Positions 10,301 through 17,986 of a stretch of 41,662 nt of DNA are shown here, one piece after another. Within the stretch, counting starts at the first letter, position 1. Each line of letters opens with the position of its first letter. The position numbers were made by a program, and so were the translations under genes. The stretch is from a virus. A model generated the notes under the pieces. The model saw nothing but the letters and a program-made list of their open reading frames with translations, had not been told where the DNA came from and did no database searches. Location of the stretch: IMG/VR virus record IMGVR_UViG_3300044986_000742, positions 1 through 41,662 of that record. One strand, given 5' to 3'.

Positions 10301-11952
10301 AGCCCAAAGGACGAGCGCACATGATCGGCAAGCTAAACGATTATGGTGATCCGATTGACGATTGGAGCTACGACCAGACTTTTGTCAGCAAGGCTGAAGC
10401 CTTGCTTACCAATGAGGCCAAGGCCGTTCGCACGTTTCTTCTTAACGACTACGCGCAAGAGTGGGGATCGCTGAACGAAGTGTTTGTCAGACTCAACGAC
10501 ATCAATCTTCCCCAAGAGCAGTTTTATTCGCCGCTGTCGGTTAATCCCGTCCAGACGACGCAGAACCAAACTGTTGACGCATTGACCGGATTTACCATTG
10601 CGGTTCCGAACCGCACGCCGCCTTCGCTTCGCTCCCGCGGTGCCGCCGTGGCCGAGCCGGTCTTTCGCAACGCCATCGACAAATGGTTCGCGCACCGTTT
10701 GCAAATGGCGCACTGGAAAGCGTATGCCGAGTTTAACAACGAGGCGCTGTCGGTGCTGGGCCACCGCAACGTCCGCAACGCCATCGAAGCCAAGGTGGGG
10801 CAGGCCGGTCTGACCTCGCTCCAGCACTATCTGACTTACTTCCAGCAGGGCGGCAACCGCGCCGCAGACGCTAACTTGGAGCTAACCAAGGCGCTGCGCG
10901 GAATCTTGGGCCGCGCCATCACGATGTCGCTGTTTGGTCGCATTGGCACCGTTCTTATCCAGTTCACCCAGCTTGGCGCTGCCGCGGCAAAAATGCCTTT
11001 GCACGCCTATCTGCGCCGGTTTTCAAAGCTGATGACCGGACAGATGGGCTGGGGAGAGGCGCTGAACTCGCCCTACATCCAGCGCCGCATCGCACAGATG
11101 CCGCCGCAAGTTCAAGTGGCAATGGCCGGATTGCGGGCCAACAAGCCCAGCCAGATCCGCGAAGCCGCCCGCAGGGTGGGCTGGCTATTGAGCGGCAACG
11201 ACGGTCTGTCCACCGCGGGAACCTACGCGATGGTCTACGACTACCAACTGGAGCAGATGAAAAAAGCGGGCATGACCGGCGCGCAGGCCGAAGCCGCCGC
11301 CCGCGAAGAGGCTGAACGAACAACCGACGAGATTGCCCAGCCAACCAGAGCCGGTGCCAGATCCTCTTTTGAGTTAAGCCAAACCAGCCCGCTCCAGACC
11401 GTCGCGTGGGCGTTTGCTTCCGAGCCGCGCAAAAATGTGGCGCTCCTTGCCTACTTGCAGCGGGCCAAGCGACCGCTGACGGAAAAAGGCCGCGCCACGC
11501 TCTACGTCTTTATCATCAACGGCCTCTTTGCTGCTATTGTGCGGACAATGCTGCGCGACCTTCGGGACGACGAGGATGATGAAATCTTTGACTGGGACGA
11601 CACATGGAGTCCAAAGCGTCTTGCAATGATGGTGATGACCGAACCGCTCTACGGCGTGCCGGTCTTGGGCGAAATGGCAGAGGAAGCCATCTTCCGCGCC
11701 TTCCGCGAGTATCGCCCAGAGGGTTCGCTCTATAGCGTGGCCGACCCAGCGTTCAGCTTGTCCCGCGTGCCGGAGCATTTCAGCAATTTGCTGGAGGGTG
11801 AGGTTGACGGGCGGCGTTTGGTCAAGGACATCAACAACATCCTGCGCGGATTCGGCTACGCCTACCCGACCGCAGCCGGTGCCGCCGCGCTATCCAACCT
11901 TGGCAAGGAAGTCTACGAAATGGCCGACAACATCTTCGGAGAAGACGAGTAA
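4300..11952 (+). CDS. Giant 2550-residue ejection / polyvalent protein with ADP-ribosyltransferase-like module
   Basis: It occupies the T7 gp16 position, the last internal virion protein before the tail fibre, so it is probably ejected into the cell. Three NYSI(G/S) motifs (N945, N1189, N1579) divide it. Residues 1-944 are helical, with a glycine/alanine-rich hydrophobic stretch around 415-450 and a degenerate EEINH (806-810) where a HExxH would be expected. Residues 950-1188 look like the ART-PolyVal ADP-ribosyltransferase domain: a D-x-x-YL-x-AVE-x-GD lead-in, WHGG (H990), GKGFYF (Y1016), then the usual closing DPVTYDSQGNVIPLSQRF. Residues 1194-1578 contain GTTGAGKT (1358-1365), which fits a Walker A pattern, and FGPKVGAYTLN...TTDIW (1435-1458), reminiscent of the helix-hairpin-helix glycosylase GPK...D signature. 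Residues 1580-2550 resemble the large helical C-terminal domain of phage polyvalent proteins. No transglycosylase motif was recognised. Confidence 0.75.
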   Translation: MSSVINEGSVSRGAAGRQTADFTLDIDDQRASELYDSLDAASPLERSQYKKALRNWAETKLAEEQSRNYDELTGIYADVNRWWEGSGGGQADDEVKFGAANRKFIAAQTGQSAREMGDLYPSERDRWFLQNMGKAPKTESEAFELVRKSFETKKQTDEAYDLIAGDVALSLFDQVNKGTPVDIPTLMTKWKEENAEILDALPDNWEANTLKAAEQYYVENEQMLRDHGDVLQRLYANIINVTGRKVEGAPEDDVKTVEDLNAIIDGLGELPKEVRDRGYAAIFMAAKRQGMDDKGFWEMAAEAWPRSLNMVRTTALVAQETDAEAKVALLQGEGPLFRNKNTGQLTRATGTAFSPQDFEEVSTDDRATLLQQAERELQRFNVVRELRDLADNRFDPIKSNATGPLKFAQDIALLGPQSLAFTGVAAIPVVGPVLTGAAIYADEYNQLRLEGFTPSQSRTLAAVSAPLQTAAEVFGAKLVFGRYKWYRETIQKLVNPARFARTTQGAVSFFGKVVGENITEGTQDLTTPLVQDVAAALSDEFPDVNWEETLTQWKDSRLEVLAATLMPVIGGHMVETFADGERFASAERRQKMMYDPTGINEQERRYIEDGTTPQERRNRYVETLKNMPPERVQAAKDRIAEQSRAAATNQEDAAMPTMETQKDTAGRMTYIVRDEKGVERYRTTSQEAAEDAYRMAVMKSTAAQFSADRIATKELIDWWTQQDPNNVVRLEGSRTAQQELERLQGLGDTAGIETLHRRIAQDPRTAGQDYSTLTILGTASIETVAEGVFRGVIALNESSRPKDALEEINHVFVRRAVAQGSVNEQQLRDWLTATEAITGETYAKDNFDDIIESLAIVAEAYVSQRIDQNAESQLPASFVDYLKRLVQVLKEVMARGLALRRGFADGTLGQDYEQFLAESVGLADQTVVDRSREKTAQEVAPEVANYSIGVTSQQDADYLAAVERGDMETAQRMVDEAARRAGFDIGPVWHGGADGFDVFDWRFIGAQGNTEGKGFYFSNDRDLAAGYAERHGGRLLRVYLRSGKPIDGKKQTISEATWRRILRIVHQRSEQSDDYNSPLWNYADISVDGLTSAIEETARILTESSESDVDTIAGFVNGGADPEITYDAIYEITGKTGIVESEAWGRAGHEVYVATSANHVKLADPVTYDSQGNVIPLSQRFDATTGDINYSIGSAAQLAAQNAEMAKEIQRKADAVVAADQEAEDVFFTQFWPKMLKKAGLNLKPTKANLTKAAEYTMPELLEWLKDNPQYLDYYHKDWDLTKTLLQAVYPNMTDDQFIAFRLFTGITSPNTKLRSNMADAVQLFDLWMREGSIKSMEWEWSAKGNRKVKTGPFMFSGTTGAGKTYAAHVLEDIFQELGSWQAVLDHLYEAVTVKEINAYRNQRGWATGIEVGKVKEVVKAATGQSDLIPRMFIFGPKVGAYTLNTSGDDRFTTTDIWEGRFIRSHFPSMFETADGLPVSVEENRIFQEFSQAFNEVFQNMTGLNLPPSALQAVRWFFMLNHAKKAGYRYASTDDTISGYAAQAIRGKLGFDLGVAGQGGRGSGQAGDGAGSQVGAVSNYSISTQSEIDRVGAALNRLDRDPLDSLGYTEKIRERFAQIMAENMAELQAMQQGGVAERTVLDEEGNPIGPQPDAAKTKATGAEMRRTKFLQALGELDGLLSVLPPQVAAKVGGYTVLTNIGTGDRALSNFFIKRLEMIDKELERYLKDRYTTALKELFKRAKPKRDDAGKVPKGKLGAGVHTLFERLEMAVEMSSVEIDGEIASLEQQIASGELEPEQEAASILLSDSLPLFGEWKTADASRMAQAVQMGYDIYRIAYKKQQAKALLRKNLRDQERIDAKDASGAPDDTAPVRQQNKNEAEQLKSKTKGIVTNLLGFDQLMSLVFGRDSAFTKKWVNWQRKSDNAKDDEFNAVYDQWSRFLATLTKHKKPYSMKATYAGQDLAFAMSEPKHKIKHTNPFGKEVEFEFSQADLLDITMMWMQPKGRAHMIGKLNDYGDPIDDWSYDQTFVSKAEALLTNEAKAVRTFLLNDYAQEWGSLNEVFVRLNDINLPQEQFYSPLSVNPVQTTQNQTVDALTGFTIAVPNRTPPSLRSRGAAVAEPVFRNAIDKWFAHRLQMAHWKAYAEFNNEALSVLGHRNVRNAIEAKVGQAGLTSLQHYLTYFQQGGNRAADANLELTKALRGILGRAITMSLFGRIGTVLIQFTQLGAAAAKMPLHAYLRRFSKLMTGQMGWGEALNSPYIQRRIAQMPPQVQVAMAGLRANKPSQIREAARRVGWLLSGNDGLSTAGTYAMVYDYQLEQMKKAGMTGAQAEAAAREEAERTTDEIAQPTRAGARSSFELSQTSPLQTVAWAFASEPRKNVALLAYLQRAKRPLTEKGRATLYVFIINGLFAAIVRTMLRDLRDDEDDEIFDWDDTWSPKRLAMMVMTEPLYGVPVLGEMAEEAIFRAFREYRPEGSLYSVADPAFSLSRVPEHFSNLLEGEVDGRRLVKDINNILRGFGYAYPTAAGAAALSNLGKEVYEMADNIFGEDE

Positions 11953-11965
11953 ACTCTTGCGCCAA
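11948..11965 (+). repeat. 18-bp direct repeat spanning a stop codon, copy 1
   Basis: AGTAAACTCTTGCGCCAA is identical to 29013-29030. In both places the TAA is the stop codon of the upstream gene, and a 12-bp element follows within 6-12 bases. A near copy (TAAACCCTTGCGCCA) is at 37711-37725. Confidence 0.8.
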
Positions 11966-11977
11966 CATGACCACGAA

Positions 11978-11989
11978 GGTTTAGTCAAA
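11978..11989 (+). promoter_or_regulatory. 12-bp dispersed element, copy before the tail fibre gene
   Basis: Exact GGTTTAGTCAAA, eight bases before the tail fibre ATG (11998) and 25 bases after the stop of the giant ejection gene. With the 18-bp repeat it fills this 45-base gap. No Shine-Dalgarno is visible, so the element lies where a ribosome-binding site would normally be. Confidence 0.75.
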
Positions 11990-11997
11990 TCACTACT

Positions 11998-14232
11998 ATG
12001 GCCGTCCAGTCCGATACATCACGCATTTCCTACGCAGGCAATAACTCGACCTCGACGAGTTATGCCGTGCCGTTTGTGTTCTTGGAGAACAGCCACCTCA
12101 AAGCCATCGCCAAGACCAGCGCCGGAGTCGAAAGCGTCGTCACGCTGACCAACCACACCGGAGCCGGAGACGTCAACGGCGGCACCGTCCGCACCGCGGT
12201 CGCCATCCCCGCGACCAGCACGCTCACCATCTACCGCGACGTCCCGATCACCCAGACGACCACCTACGCCGAAGGCGGCGATTTCCCCGCGGCCAGCCAT
12301 GAGCGGGCGCTTGACAAACTGACCCAGATCACCCAGCAAAACGCCCGCCAGATTGGCAGCAGCATCCGCTTTTCCGAAGCGACCCAGATTAACCCCGTCA
12401 ACCCGCCGGTCAGCACCACGCCCCACGTTTTAACGACCGTCAACGGCGGTGCGCCCACGTGGGAAACTGTGCCTTCGGTTAGCTTCCCCGATTCCCTTAA
12501 CGCGCTCACCGACGCCACGACTGTCAACGCCGCCGACGAGCTAATTATTCAGCAGTCCGGCATTACCAAGCGGGCCACAGCGACCGAAGTGGCGGCTGGA
12601 CTTTTTGCAACAACGGCAGAACTCGACATCCCTGCGAGTAGCCCCAACCAAGAATATTCTCAAAACGGCGCACGGGTCCACCGGCTGGCTGACAAGCTGC
12701 TGGTTGGCGGGGCGGTCGCCCACAGTGGTTCGCTGGAGTTTGACCCCATTGCAAACCGCTTTCTCTCGCAAACGCCAGACTGGTTTGGCGAGTTTCAGCA
12801 AGACAAAAACCTAATCCGCATTGTCGGTGCGTCGGCTTCTGGCGTGACGATGGGTCCGAAAACCATTGCGTCGATCAGCATTGCCACAGGCACTGCGACC
12901 GCCACGCTGACGGCGCACGGTTACGCGAACGGTCAAAAGATCATCGTCAGTGGGGCCACGCCGTCCGGCCTTAACGGCACGCACACCATTACGGTGACCG
13001 ACGCCAATACGTTTACATATACGACGGCGGCGACCGGAGCCGTGTCTGTCGCGGGAACCGCCAGCAATCCCGTTGTTACCTTCACCGCAGGCGGCATCGT
13101 GCCGGAAGCTGGCGCATACATTTTCAGCGAAGCAATTCCGCCCGACACCAAGATATCCACCGTAGACAGCGCCACCCAAATTACGCTGGACAAGGGCGCG
13201 ACGGCATCGGCCACTGGACTGACGCTGTGGTCAAGCCGCGCAGCCGATCTTTACACAGGCACCGCCTTTGGCCAGATCCGAAGCCTCAACAACGAGCACC
13301 AAGCGAGCGCGTTTGGCGGGACATTCGCCTCGCAAAGTCGGCACTTCAATGCCGCCGGAACGTCATGCATTGGCGTGACGGCGTTTGCGGTCAACAACCA
13401 CGCCACGTTGGCGACAAGCTGCTGGGGAGGATACTTTGAGGCTTTCCGCATAAACTCGACGGTGGGCGGCGCTCGCGGTATTGAGATTGACGTTGTCTCC
13501 TGCTCTTCGGGCGAAATTCTTCCAAACGCTTTCCAGCAATCGCAGACTGCTTGCATTCAACTTGGCGCTGGCAATGGGTTGGCGGGAGAGTTGCAAACGC
13601 AACCAGCGCCAGCGGCAAAGGTTCCCCAAGTTAACATTGGTGCCGCCATCCAAGTGCTGCCCAATCCCATGCGCTTCCGCGCTGGTATCGTGTTCAATAG
13701 TCGCAGCATTGAAGGCACGGATGGCTACACCGGAACGGGCCGCGCCATCGCAATGGGAACCGGTCACGGCATCGAATGGCACAATCCGTCGCAGGACATG
13801 GTGTCGAGGATCGTGTGTCTTACTGGCATCACTTCGGCGCAGCGGACAGAAATTCGTTTTGGTCCGAGCGGTGTGCAGTTTTTCGGGGCGGGCGGAACCA
13901 GCGGATTTATTTTCAATAGTAGCCCGACCACGCTGGCCAACTGGTGGACGTTGGCTGGAGCCGCAACCAACCAGCCGGTGACAATTAGCTCCTCTGGAAC
14001 CGACACCAACGTCGATCTGCGATTGTCCTGCCAAGGCACCGGCGTCCTTCGCTTCGGCACTCACGCTGCCAGAGGCGCAGTCACAAAGCCAACCGGAGGA
14101 GGAACCATAGATGCAGAGGCTAGAACGGCCATTGATGCCTTGATTGACATCATTGCCGATGGAACCGCCGCCGGTCATATCACGATCAAAGATACCGCAG
14201 GCAACACCCGCAAGCTCGCAGTCGTCAGCTAA
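11998..14232 (+). CDS. Tail fibre protein with T7 gp17-type N-terminal domain
   Basis: A 744-residue protein. Residues 1-150 match the T7 tail-fibre N-terminal domain, which anchors the fibre to the tail: a YAVPFVFLENSHLKAIAKT-type segment, then LTIYRDVPITQTTTY, then FPAASHERALDKLTQITQQ. Around residues 280-365 is a small beta domain with AHGYANGQKIIVSG and TITVTDANTFTY, also seen in the tail tube protein. The rest is Gly/Ser/Thr-rich beta sequence ending in an IDALIDIIADG...ITIKDTAGN-type segment, as in fibres that trimerise at the C-terminus. It should bind the host receptor. No endosialidase or lyase motif was recognised. Confidence 0.85.
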   Translation: MAVQSDTSRISYAGNNSTSTSYAVPFVFLENSHLKAIAKTSAGVESVVTLTNHTGAGDVNGGTVRTAVAIPATSTLTIYRDVPITQTTTYAEGGDFPAASHERALDKLTQITQQNARQIGSSIRFSEATQINPVNPPVSTTPHVLTTVNGGAPTWETVPSVSFPDSLNALTDATTVNAADELIIQQSGITKRATATEVAAGLFATTAELDIPASSPNQEYSQNGARVHRLADKLLVGGAVAHSGSLEFDPIANRFLSQTPDWFGEFQQDKNLIRIVGASASGVTMGPKTIASISIATGTATATLTAHGYANGQKIIVSGATPSGLNGTHTITVTDANTFTYTTAATGAVSVAGTASNPVVTFTAGGIVPEAGAYIFSEAIPPDTKISTVDSATQITLDKGATASATGLTLWSSRAADLYTGTAFGQIRSLNNEHQASAFGGTFASQSRHFNAAGTSCIGVTAFAVNNHATLATSCWGGYFEAFRINSTVGGARGIEIDVVSCSSGEILPNAFQQSQTACIQLGAGNGLAGELQTQPAPAAKVPQVNIGAAIQVLPNPMRFRAGIVFNSRSIEGTDGYTGTGRAIAMGTGHGIEWHNPSQDMVSRIVCLTGITSAQRTEIRFGPSGVQFFGAGGTSGFIFNSSPTTLANWWTLAGAATNQPVTISSSGTDTNVDLRLSCQGTGVLRFGTHAARGAVTKPTGGGTIDAEARTAIDALIDIIADGTAAGHITIKDTAGNTRKLAVVS

Positions 14233-14238
14233 CAACCT

Positions 14239-14403
14239 ATGAACACGTTCAACTTCATTTTCACCGAAGATCACCTCAAAGTCATCAACGCGGCCCTGCT
14301 CAACGGTCCTTACGGAGCCGTCGCGCCGGTCATTGCCGCAATCAATGAGCAGATCCAAAAGCAATTCAACGCGCGCATTGACGCTGGCAAGGAGGCACAA
14401 TGA
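14239..14403 (+). CDS. Small conserved-type phage protein, 54 residues
   Basis: It begins MNTFNFIFTEDHLKVINAALL and ends in a charged helix (NEQIQKQFNARIDAGKEAQ). The N-terminal 'F-x-F-T-x-x-x-L-x-x-I-x-x-A-L' layout is common in small accessory proteins beside tail-fibre genes of podoviruses, but no function is known to me. It starts six bases after the tail fibre stop, and its TGA overlaps the next ATG (ATGA). That coupling and normal codon use support a real gene. Confidence 0.6.
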   Translation: MNTFNFIFTEDHLKVINAALLNGPYGAVAPVIAAINEQIQKQFNARIDAGKEAQ

Positions 14404-14690
14404 CTTGGTCGATCACCGGAATCAAAACACTCGACGAGCCGCTTGAGGGCACCATCGTCATTGCCTCGTTCGGTGTGACGGACGGAACCAGCACGGTGGC
14501 CAGTGACCAAAAGCTGCTGCCCGCCGACGCAAGCAACTTTGTCCCGCTTGCGGAGATCACCGAAGAGCAAGTGGTGGGCTATGTGAAGATGGCGTTGGGC
14601 GAGCAACAGGTCGCCGTTTACGAGGCGCTCGTCGAGCAAAAGACCAATGCGGTCGAGCCGCAGCCTGTTAGCCCGCTTCCTTGGGAATAG
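14400..14690 (+). CDS. Small phage protein, DUF7936-like
   Basis: A 96-residue protein with an N-terminal beta region (MTWSITGIKTLDEP, then a variable loop), a FVPLAEITEEQVVGYVKMALGEQQV segment that probably forms a helix, and a C-terminal PLPW(E). The order 'MTW ... PxxxLTEEQVxxWVxxxLG ... PW' is a widespread small phage family of unknown role, often near tail and lysis genes. It overlaps the previous gene by four bases and is followed two bases later by the next ATG. The family name is given from memory of the pattern. Confidence 0.6.
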   Translation: MTWSITGIKTLDEPLEGTIVIASFGVTDGTSTVASDQKLLPADASNFVPLAEITEEQVVGYVKMALGEQQVAVYEALVEQKTNAVEPQPVSPLPWE

Positions 14691-14692
14691 CC

Positions 14693-15028
14693 ATGATTTT
14701 GGAACTCAAAACCAGCGCCGCCATGCTGACCGCCGGAACCTTTGGCGTGTTTGCTACCGCCACGCCGGTCATGGAGTCCTTTGGCTGGCTTCGCACTGTG
14801 GCGGAACTGGGCAGCTTTGGACTGGTCGCCTTCAGCGCCATCATGTTGTTGGTCAAAGTGGCACCGGCATTTATCGCGCATCTGGACAAGGCCCGCGACA
14901 GTTTCCTCGTCGAACTCAAGCAGGAGCGCGACCAGCGGCACGCGCACGCGGAGAAACTCAACGACTCGCTGCACCAGATCGACCAGTCGATCCGCGACGT
15001 CCACGCGACACTACGGGGAGGTAAATGA
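14693..15028 (+). CDS. Small membrane protein with coiled tail, holin candidate
   Basis: A 111-residue protein. Residues about 8-25 (TSAAMLTAGTFGVFATATP) and 37-60 (ELGSFGLVAFSAIMLLVKVAPAF) are hydrophobic and probably span the membrane. They are followed by a charged helical tail (LDKARDSFLVELKQERDQRHAHAEKLNDSLHQIDQSI), which could form a coiled coil. Two short membrane segments and a charged cytoplasmic tail fit a class II-type holin, but the gene is 4 kb from the endolysin and other candidates lie closer. The TGA overlaps the next ATG. Function is inferred from topology only. Confidence 0.55.
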   Translation: MILELKTSAAMLTAGTFGVFATATPVMESFGWLRTVAELGSFGLVAFSAIMLLVKVAPAFIAHLDKARDSFLVELKQERDQRHAHAEKLNDSLHQIDQSIRDVHATLRGGK

Positions 15029-15282
15029 GTATGGTTAAAATTCAAGACTGGAACAAAGTTGCCAGCAACGTCGTCCTTGTCGCGCAGGGGCCGGATGGCA
15101 AGCCTGCGCTGCTCGCGGAAAACAAGCCCGCTTACGACTACCGCGCCTTCACTTGGACAAGCGGCAACGCAACGCAAGTTGTCTACAAGCAAGGGGGCGC
15201 AAGCGGAACCATCGTGCTGACCGAAACCTTCACCTACGACGGCGACGGCAACCCGCTCACCCAGACGTTGACCTACCCGTAA
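15025..15282 (+). CDS. Small beta-rich phage protein, 85 residues
   Basis: The protein ends in a strand-rich region (TIVLTETFTYDGDGNPLTQTLTYP) typical of small proteins encoded next to phage appendage genes. It couples to the previous gene by ATGA overlap and is followed one base later by the next ATG. A second in-frame ATG at 15031 is also possible as the start. I do not recognise a domain; a minor structural role is a guess from composition and neighbours. Confidence 0.55.
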   Translation: MSMVKIQDWNKVASNVVLVAQGPDGKPALLAENKPAYDYRAFTWTSGNATQVVYKQGGASGTIVLTETFTYDGDGNPLTQTLTYP

Positions 15283-15283
15283 C

Positions 15284-16795
15284 ATGCCTTGGAAATACAA
15301 CCCGTTTACCGACGCGCTTGATCAGACTGGCTCCGGCGGCGGCAGCTATATCGACGGCGAAGTCGAATACCACAGCAACCTTCCGGTGACGGTTGGTTCG
15401 CCCGCGGTGAACAGTGCGTTCCTTGTCCGCAAGGGCGAGGGGCTATACTTCGTCTCGCGCAAACCGGCGGGAATCTGGGTGCGCGAACTGAACAACGGCA
15501 ATCTGGACGATTGGAAATATGCTGGGACGTTCAGTGATTTGTATCGGGATGCCAATTTTCGCATCCTTAACAATGCGGACGTCAGTAAAGAACTGGCGTT
15601 TGATGTTTCTGGTGTGACCACCGGCACCACCCGCACGCTGACCGTGCCCGACGCCTCCGGCACCATCGCGCTGACCACAACCGCCCCAGCCTCCCACTCC
15701 CACGGCAACCTAACCAACGACGGAAAGATCGGCACCACCGCCAACCTCCCCTTAAAAACAGGCAGTGGCGGCGTAGTCGAGGCGGGCAGCTTCGGCACGG
15801 CGGCAGGGACGTTTTGCGAGGGTAATGATGCGCGGTTGTCGGCCAACCGCGACCCCAACGCCCACGCAGCAAGTCACGCCGCAGGCACAGCGGCCAGCTA
15901 CACGGGCATCGGAGACAACGAAACTTTTTCCGAAGAGGTAACCATCACGGCCAACACCGCAGGCACGGCGGGCAACAGCATCACGCTTACGTTCGATGGG
16001 GTTGATGATGTCGATACCGTGCTGGCCGCTTGGAACGCAGCCAACCCTTCAAACCAAGCCACACTCGACAGCGGCGATGGCGGACAAGTTCCCGACGATG
16101 GCGACTTGCTCCAGCTTTCAGGCGGGGTAACAGGCGGCAGCGATCCGTTTGCCAACATCAACCAAGACCTCGGCACCACCGACACGCCAACGTTCGCAGG
16201 CATAAACTCCACCGACCAAATTGGAGTCGAGGCCGCTGGCTCAGACGGCGAAGCGGGAATCTTGCTGGACAACACGCAATACGGAAAGTGGCTGCTCTAT
16301 ACTGGCGTCGGCAGCCAAGACTCGCTTGGAGTTTATTCTTTCGGAAACGGCACAAACACCGCCGCCGCCGATGTCTTTGTTTTCGTCAACAACAACGGCG
16401 AAGGGCGCATGGGCGTTGCCACGCCTGCCCCCGAATACGCTTTAGATGTAGACGGACAGATTAGATTCAGCGAATCGGTTGGATTTACTGCAACAGACAC
16501 AACCGACGAAACTAAAAAAGTGTCGCTGGATGTTTCGGGCGTCACGACAGAAACGACAGTAAGTTTAGAAATCCCCAATGCGAGCGGCAAGATCGCCCTC
16601 CAAGGGGCCATAACATCCAGCGGCCTAACCCAAGCCACCGCAAGAATTTTGGGAAGAACGACCGCCAGCACAGGAGCCGTCGAGGAGATCCAAATCGGAT
16701 CGGGCCTTTCGCTGTCGGCGGGGGAGTTGTCGGCTACGGGCGGAAGCGGCTCCTCCATCATGCAGTCCATCGCGGTCGGCTTCGTCCTCAACTAA
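15284..16795 (+). CDS. Appendage / fibre-like structural protein
   Basis: A 503-residue Gly/Ser/Thr/Asn-rich beta protein. It begins MPWKYNPFTDALDQTG, a start common to phage fibre-like proteins that sit beside tail genes. It carries two copies of a repeat: FDVSGVTTGTTRTLTVPDAS (about 105-124) and LDVSGVTTETTVSLEIPNAS (about 408-427), each followed by G-K/T-I-A-L. Segments such as SHGNLTNDGKIG and FCEGNDARL are frequent in phage fibres and hydrolase-adjacent adhesins. It probably forms an elongated trimeric appendage. No enzymatic motif is visible. Confidence 0.65.
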   Translation: MPWKYNPFTDALDQTGSGGGSYIDGEVEYHSNLPVTVGSPAVNSAFLVRKGEGLYFVSRKPAGIWVRELNNGNLDDWKYAGTFSDLYRDANFRILNNADVSKELAFDVSGVTTGTTRTLTVPDASGTIALTTTAPASHSHGNLTNDGKIGTTANLPLKTGSGGVVEAGSFGTAAGTFCEGNDARLSANRDPNAHAASHAAGTAASYTGIGDNETFSEEVTITANTAGTAGNSITLTFDGVDDVDTVLAAWNAANPSNQATLDSGDGGQVPDDGDLLQLSGGVTGGSDPFANINQDLGTTDTPTFAGINSTDQIGVEAAGSDGEAGILLDNTQYGKWLLYTGVGSQDSLGVYSFGNGTNTAAADVFVFVNNNGEGRMGVATPAPEYALDVDGQIRFSESVGFTATDTTDETKKVSLDVSGVTTETTVSLEIPNASGKIALQGAITSSGLTQATARILGRTTASTGAVEEIQIGSGLSLSAGELSATGGSGSSIMQSIAVGFVLN

Positions 16796-16813
16796 TTTGA
16801 AAGGAATAAAACT

Positions 16814-17191
16814 ATGGCAACTCCAAACATCAACGATGCAACGAAGAACATCACGGGCTACACCACTGGCACGGCGCTCTCCACGACCAACGCCACGGCA
16901 ATCCTCAACAACGCCGCCTCATCGGGCAAGCTGATGAAGGTCAACTCGGTCTATGTCGCCAATGTGGACGGCACCAACGCCTGCGATGTGACCGTATCCT
17001 ACTACACGCAAGACGACATCGGCGGCACGGCCTTCAGAATCGCCTCCACCGTCAGCGTCCCCGCTGATGCCACGGTTGTCGTGGTGAGCAAAGACGCCCC
17101 GCTCTATCTGCGCGAGGATTCGTCGCTCGGCGCAACGGCGGCAGTCGCCAGCGACCTTGAAGTGGTGGTCAGCTACGAGGAAGTCAGCTAA
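16814..17191 (+). CDS. Small structural-type protein, 125 residues
   Basis: Beta-rich sequence of the type SSGKLMKVNSVYVANVDGTNACDVTVSYYT, later PADATVVVVSKDAPLYLRE. This fits the family of small phage and cyanophage proteins that look like subunits of trimeric knobs or decoration proteins. It has one of the clearest ribosome-binding sites of the region (AAGGA at 16801-16805, eight bases before ATG), suggesting high expression as expected for a virion component. Function is otherwise unknown. Confidence 0.6.
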   Translation: MATPNINDATKNITGYTTGTALSTTNATAILNNAASSGKLMKVNSVYVANVDGTNACDVTVSYYTQDDIGGTAFRIASTVSVPADATVVVVSKDAPLYLREDSSLGATAAVASDLEVVVSYEEVS

Positions 17192-17194
17192 CGC

Positions 17195-17986
17195 ATGATC
17201 GAAAACGCTAACATACTTGGCAAATATCAAGCGGCAACGCTCGGGCAATCCAGCGGGATGCACTCGCTGCAAGCCGTTGCTTTGCGGCGCAATGGCGGCG
17301 TGTGGCCCGTCAGCACCGCATCGTTACCTTACACAACAAATCTTTTTGCCCACTTTGACGCTAATGATGGCGCAACTATTTTTGACTCCAATAGCGGCGG
17401 GTCTGCTACCACCAACGGCGGGGCTGTCGGGCGATGGGAAGACAAAAGCGGAAACGGCAGACACTTGGTGCAGGCCACGGCCAACAATCGCCCATTGCTA
17501 AGAACGGGTCATCGAGTCGGGCGCAGCGGCATTGAATTTGACGGAACCAATGACGGCTTGGCCTTTGTCGCCACACTGCCATCCGCTTGCACCATTTTTC
17601 ATGTAATCAGCTCCAGCGTTTCAAACAAAATTCCGTTCAAAGAAGACGATTCAAACAATTATTTCGGCTATATTCACACGGCGGCTGGCAATGGAAGCCA
17701 AAGTGCTGGCACTAATTTTCGATATTTCATCAATGGCGTTGCTACATCTGATTATGACTGGATTCCAAGTGCTCAATTTGTTCGTTTTCATACATTCAGC
17801 AACGGCGTTGTCACGACCTGTATCCGCAATCTGACGCTTAACGCATGGAGCGGGCTGTCGCTCGCCGATTATTCTAATTTTGTGTGGTCGGGCTTTTTCT
17901 ACGAGTTAATCATTTATAGCGAGAGCATCAGCGACGCCAACAGGGCGCTAGTCGAAGCATACTTAATGAGTAAATGGCGCACCTAA
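17195..17986 (+). CDS. Concanavalin/LamG-like lectin-fold adhesin
   Basis: A 263-residue protein. Features typical of phage LamG-type jelly-roll proteins are FAHFDANDGATIFDSNSG (about 50-67), VGRWEDKSGNGRHL (about 77-90), GIEFDGTNDGL (about 109-119) and a C-terminal FFYELIIYSESISDANRALVEAYLMSKW (about 234-261). That closing helix is the usual end of the module. It probably binds surface sugars. The second half (about 17600-17980) is visibly richer in A+T than its neighbours, which may mean recent acquisition. The stop overlaps the next ATG (TAATG). Confidence 0.75.
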   Translation: MIENANILGKYQAATLGQSSGMHSLQAVALRRNGGVWPVSTASLPYTTNLFAHFDANDGATIFDSNSGGSATTNGGAVGRWEDKSGNGRHLVQATANNRPLLRTGHRVGRSGIEFDGTNDGLAFVATLPSACTIFHVISSSVSNKIPFKEDDSNNYFGYIHTAAGNGSQSAGTNFRYFINGVATSDYDWIPSAQFVRFHTFSNGVVTTCIRNLTLNAWSGLSLADYSNFVWSGFFYELIIYSESISDANRALVEAYLMSKWRT

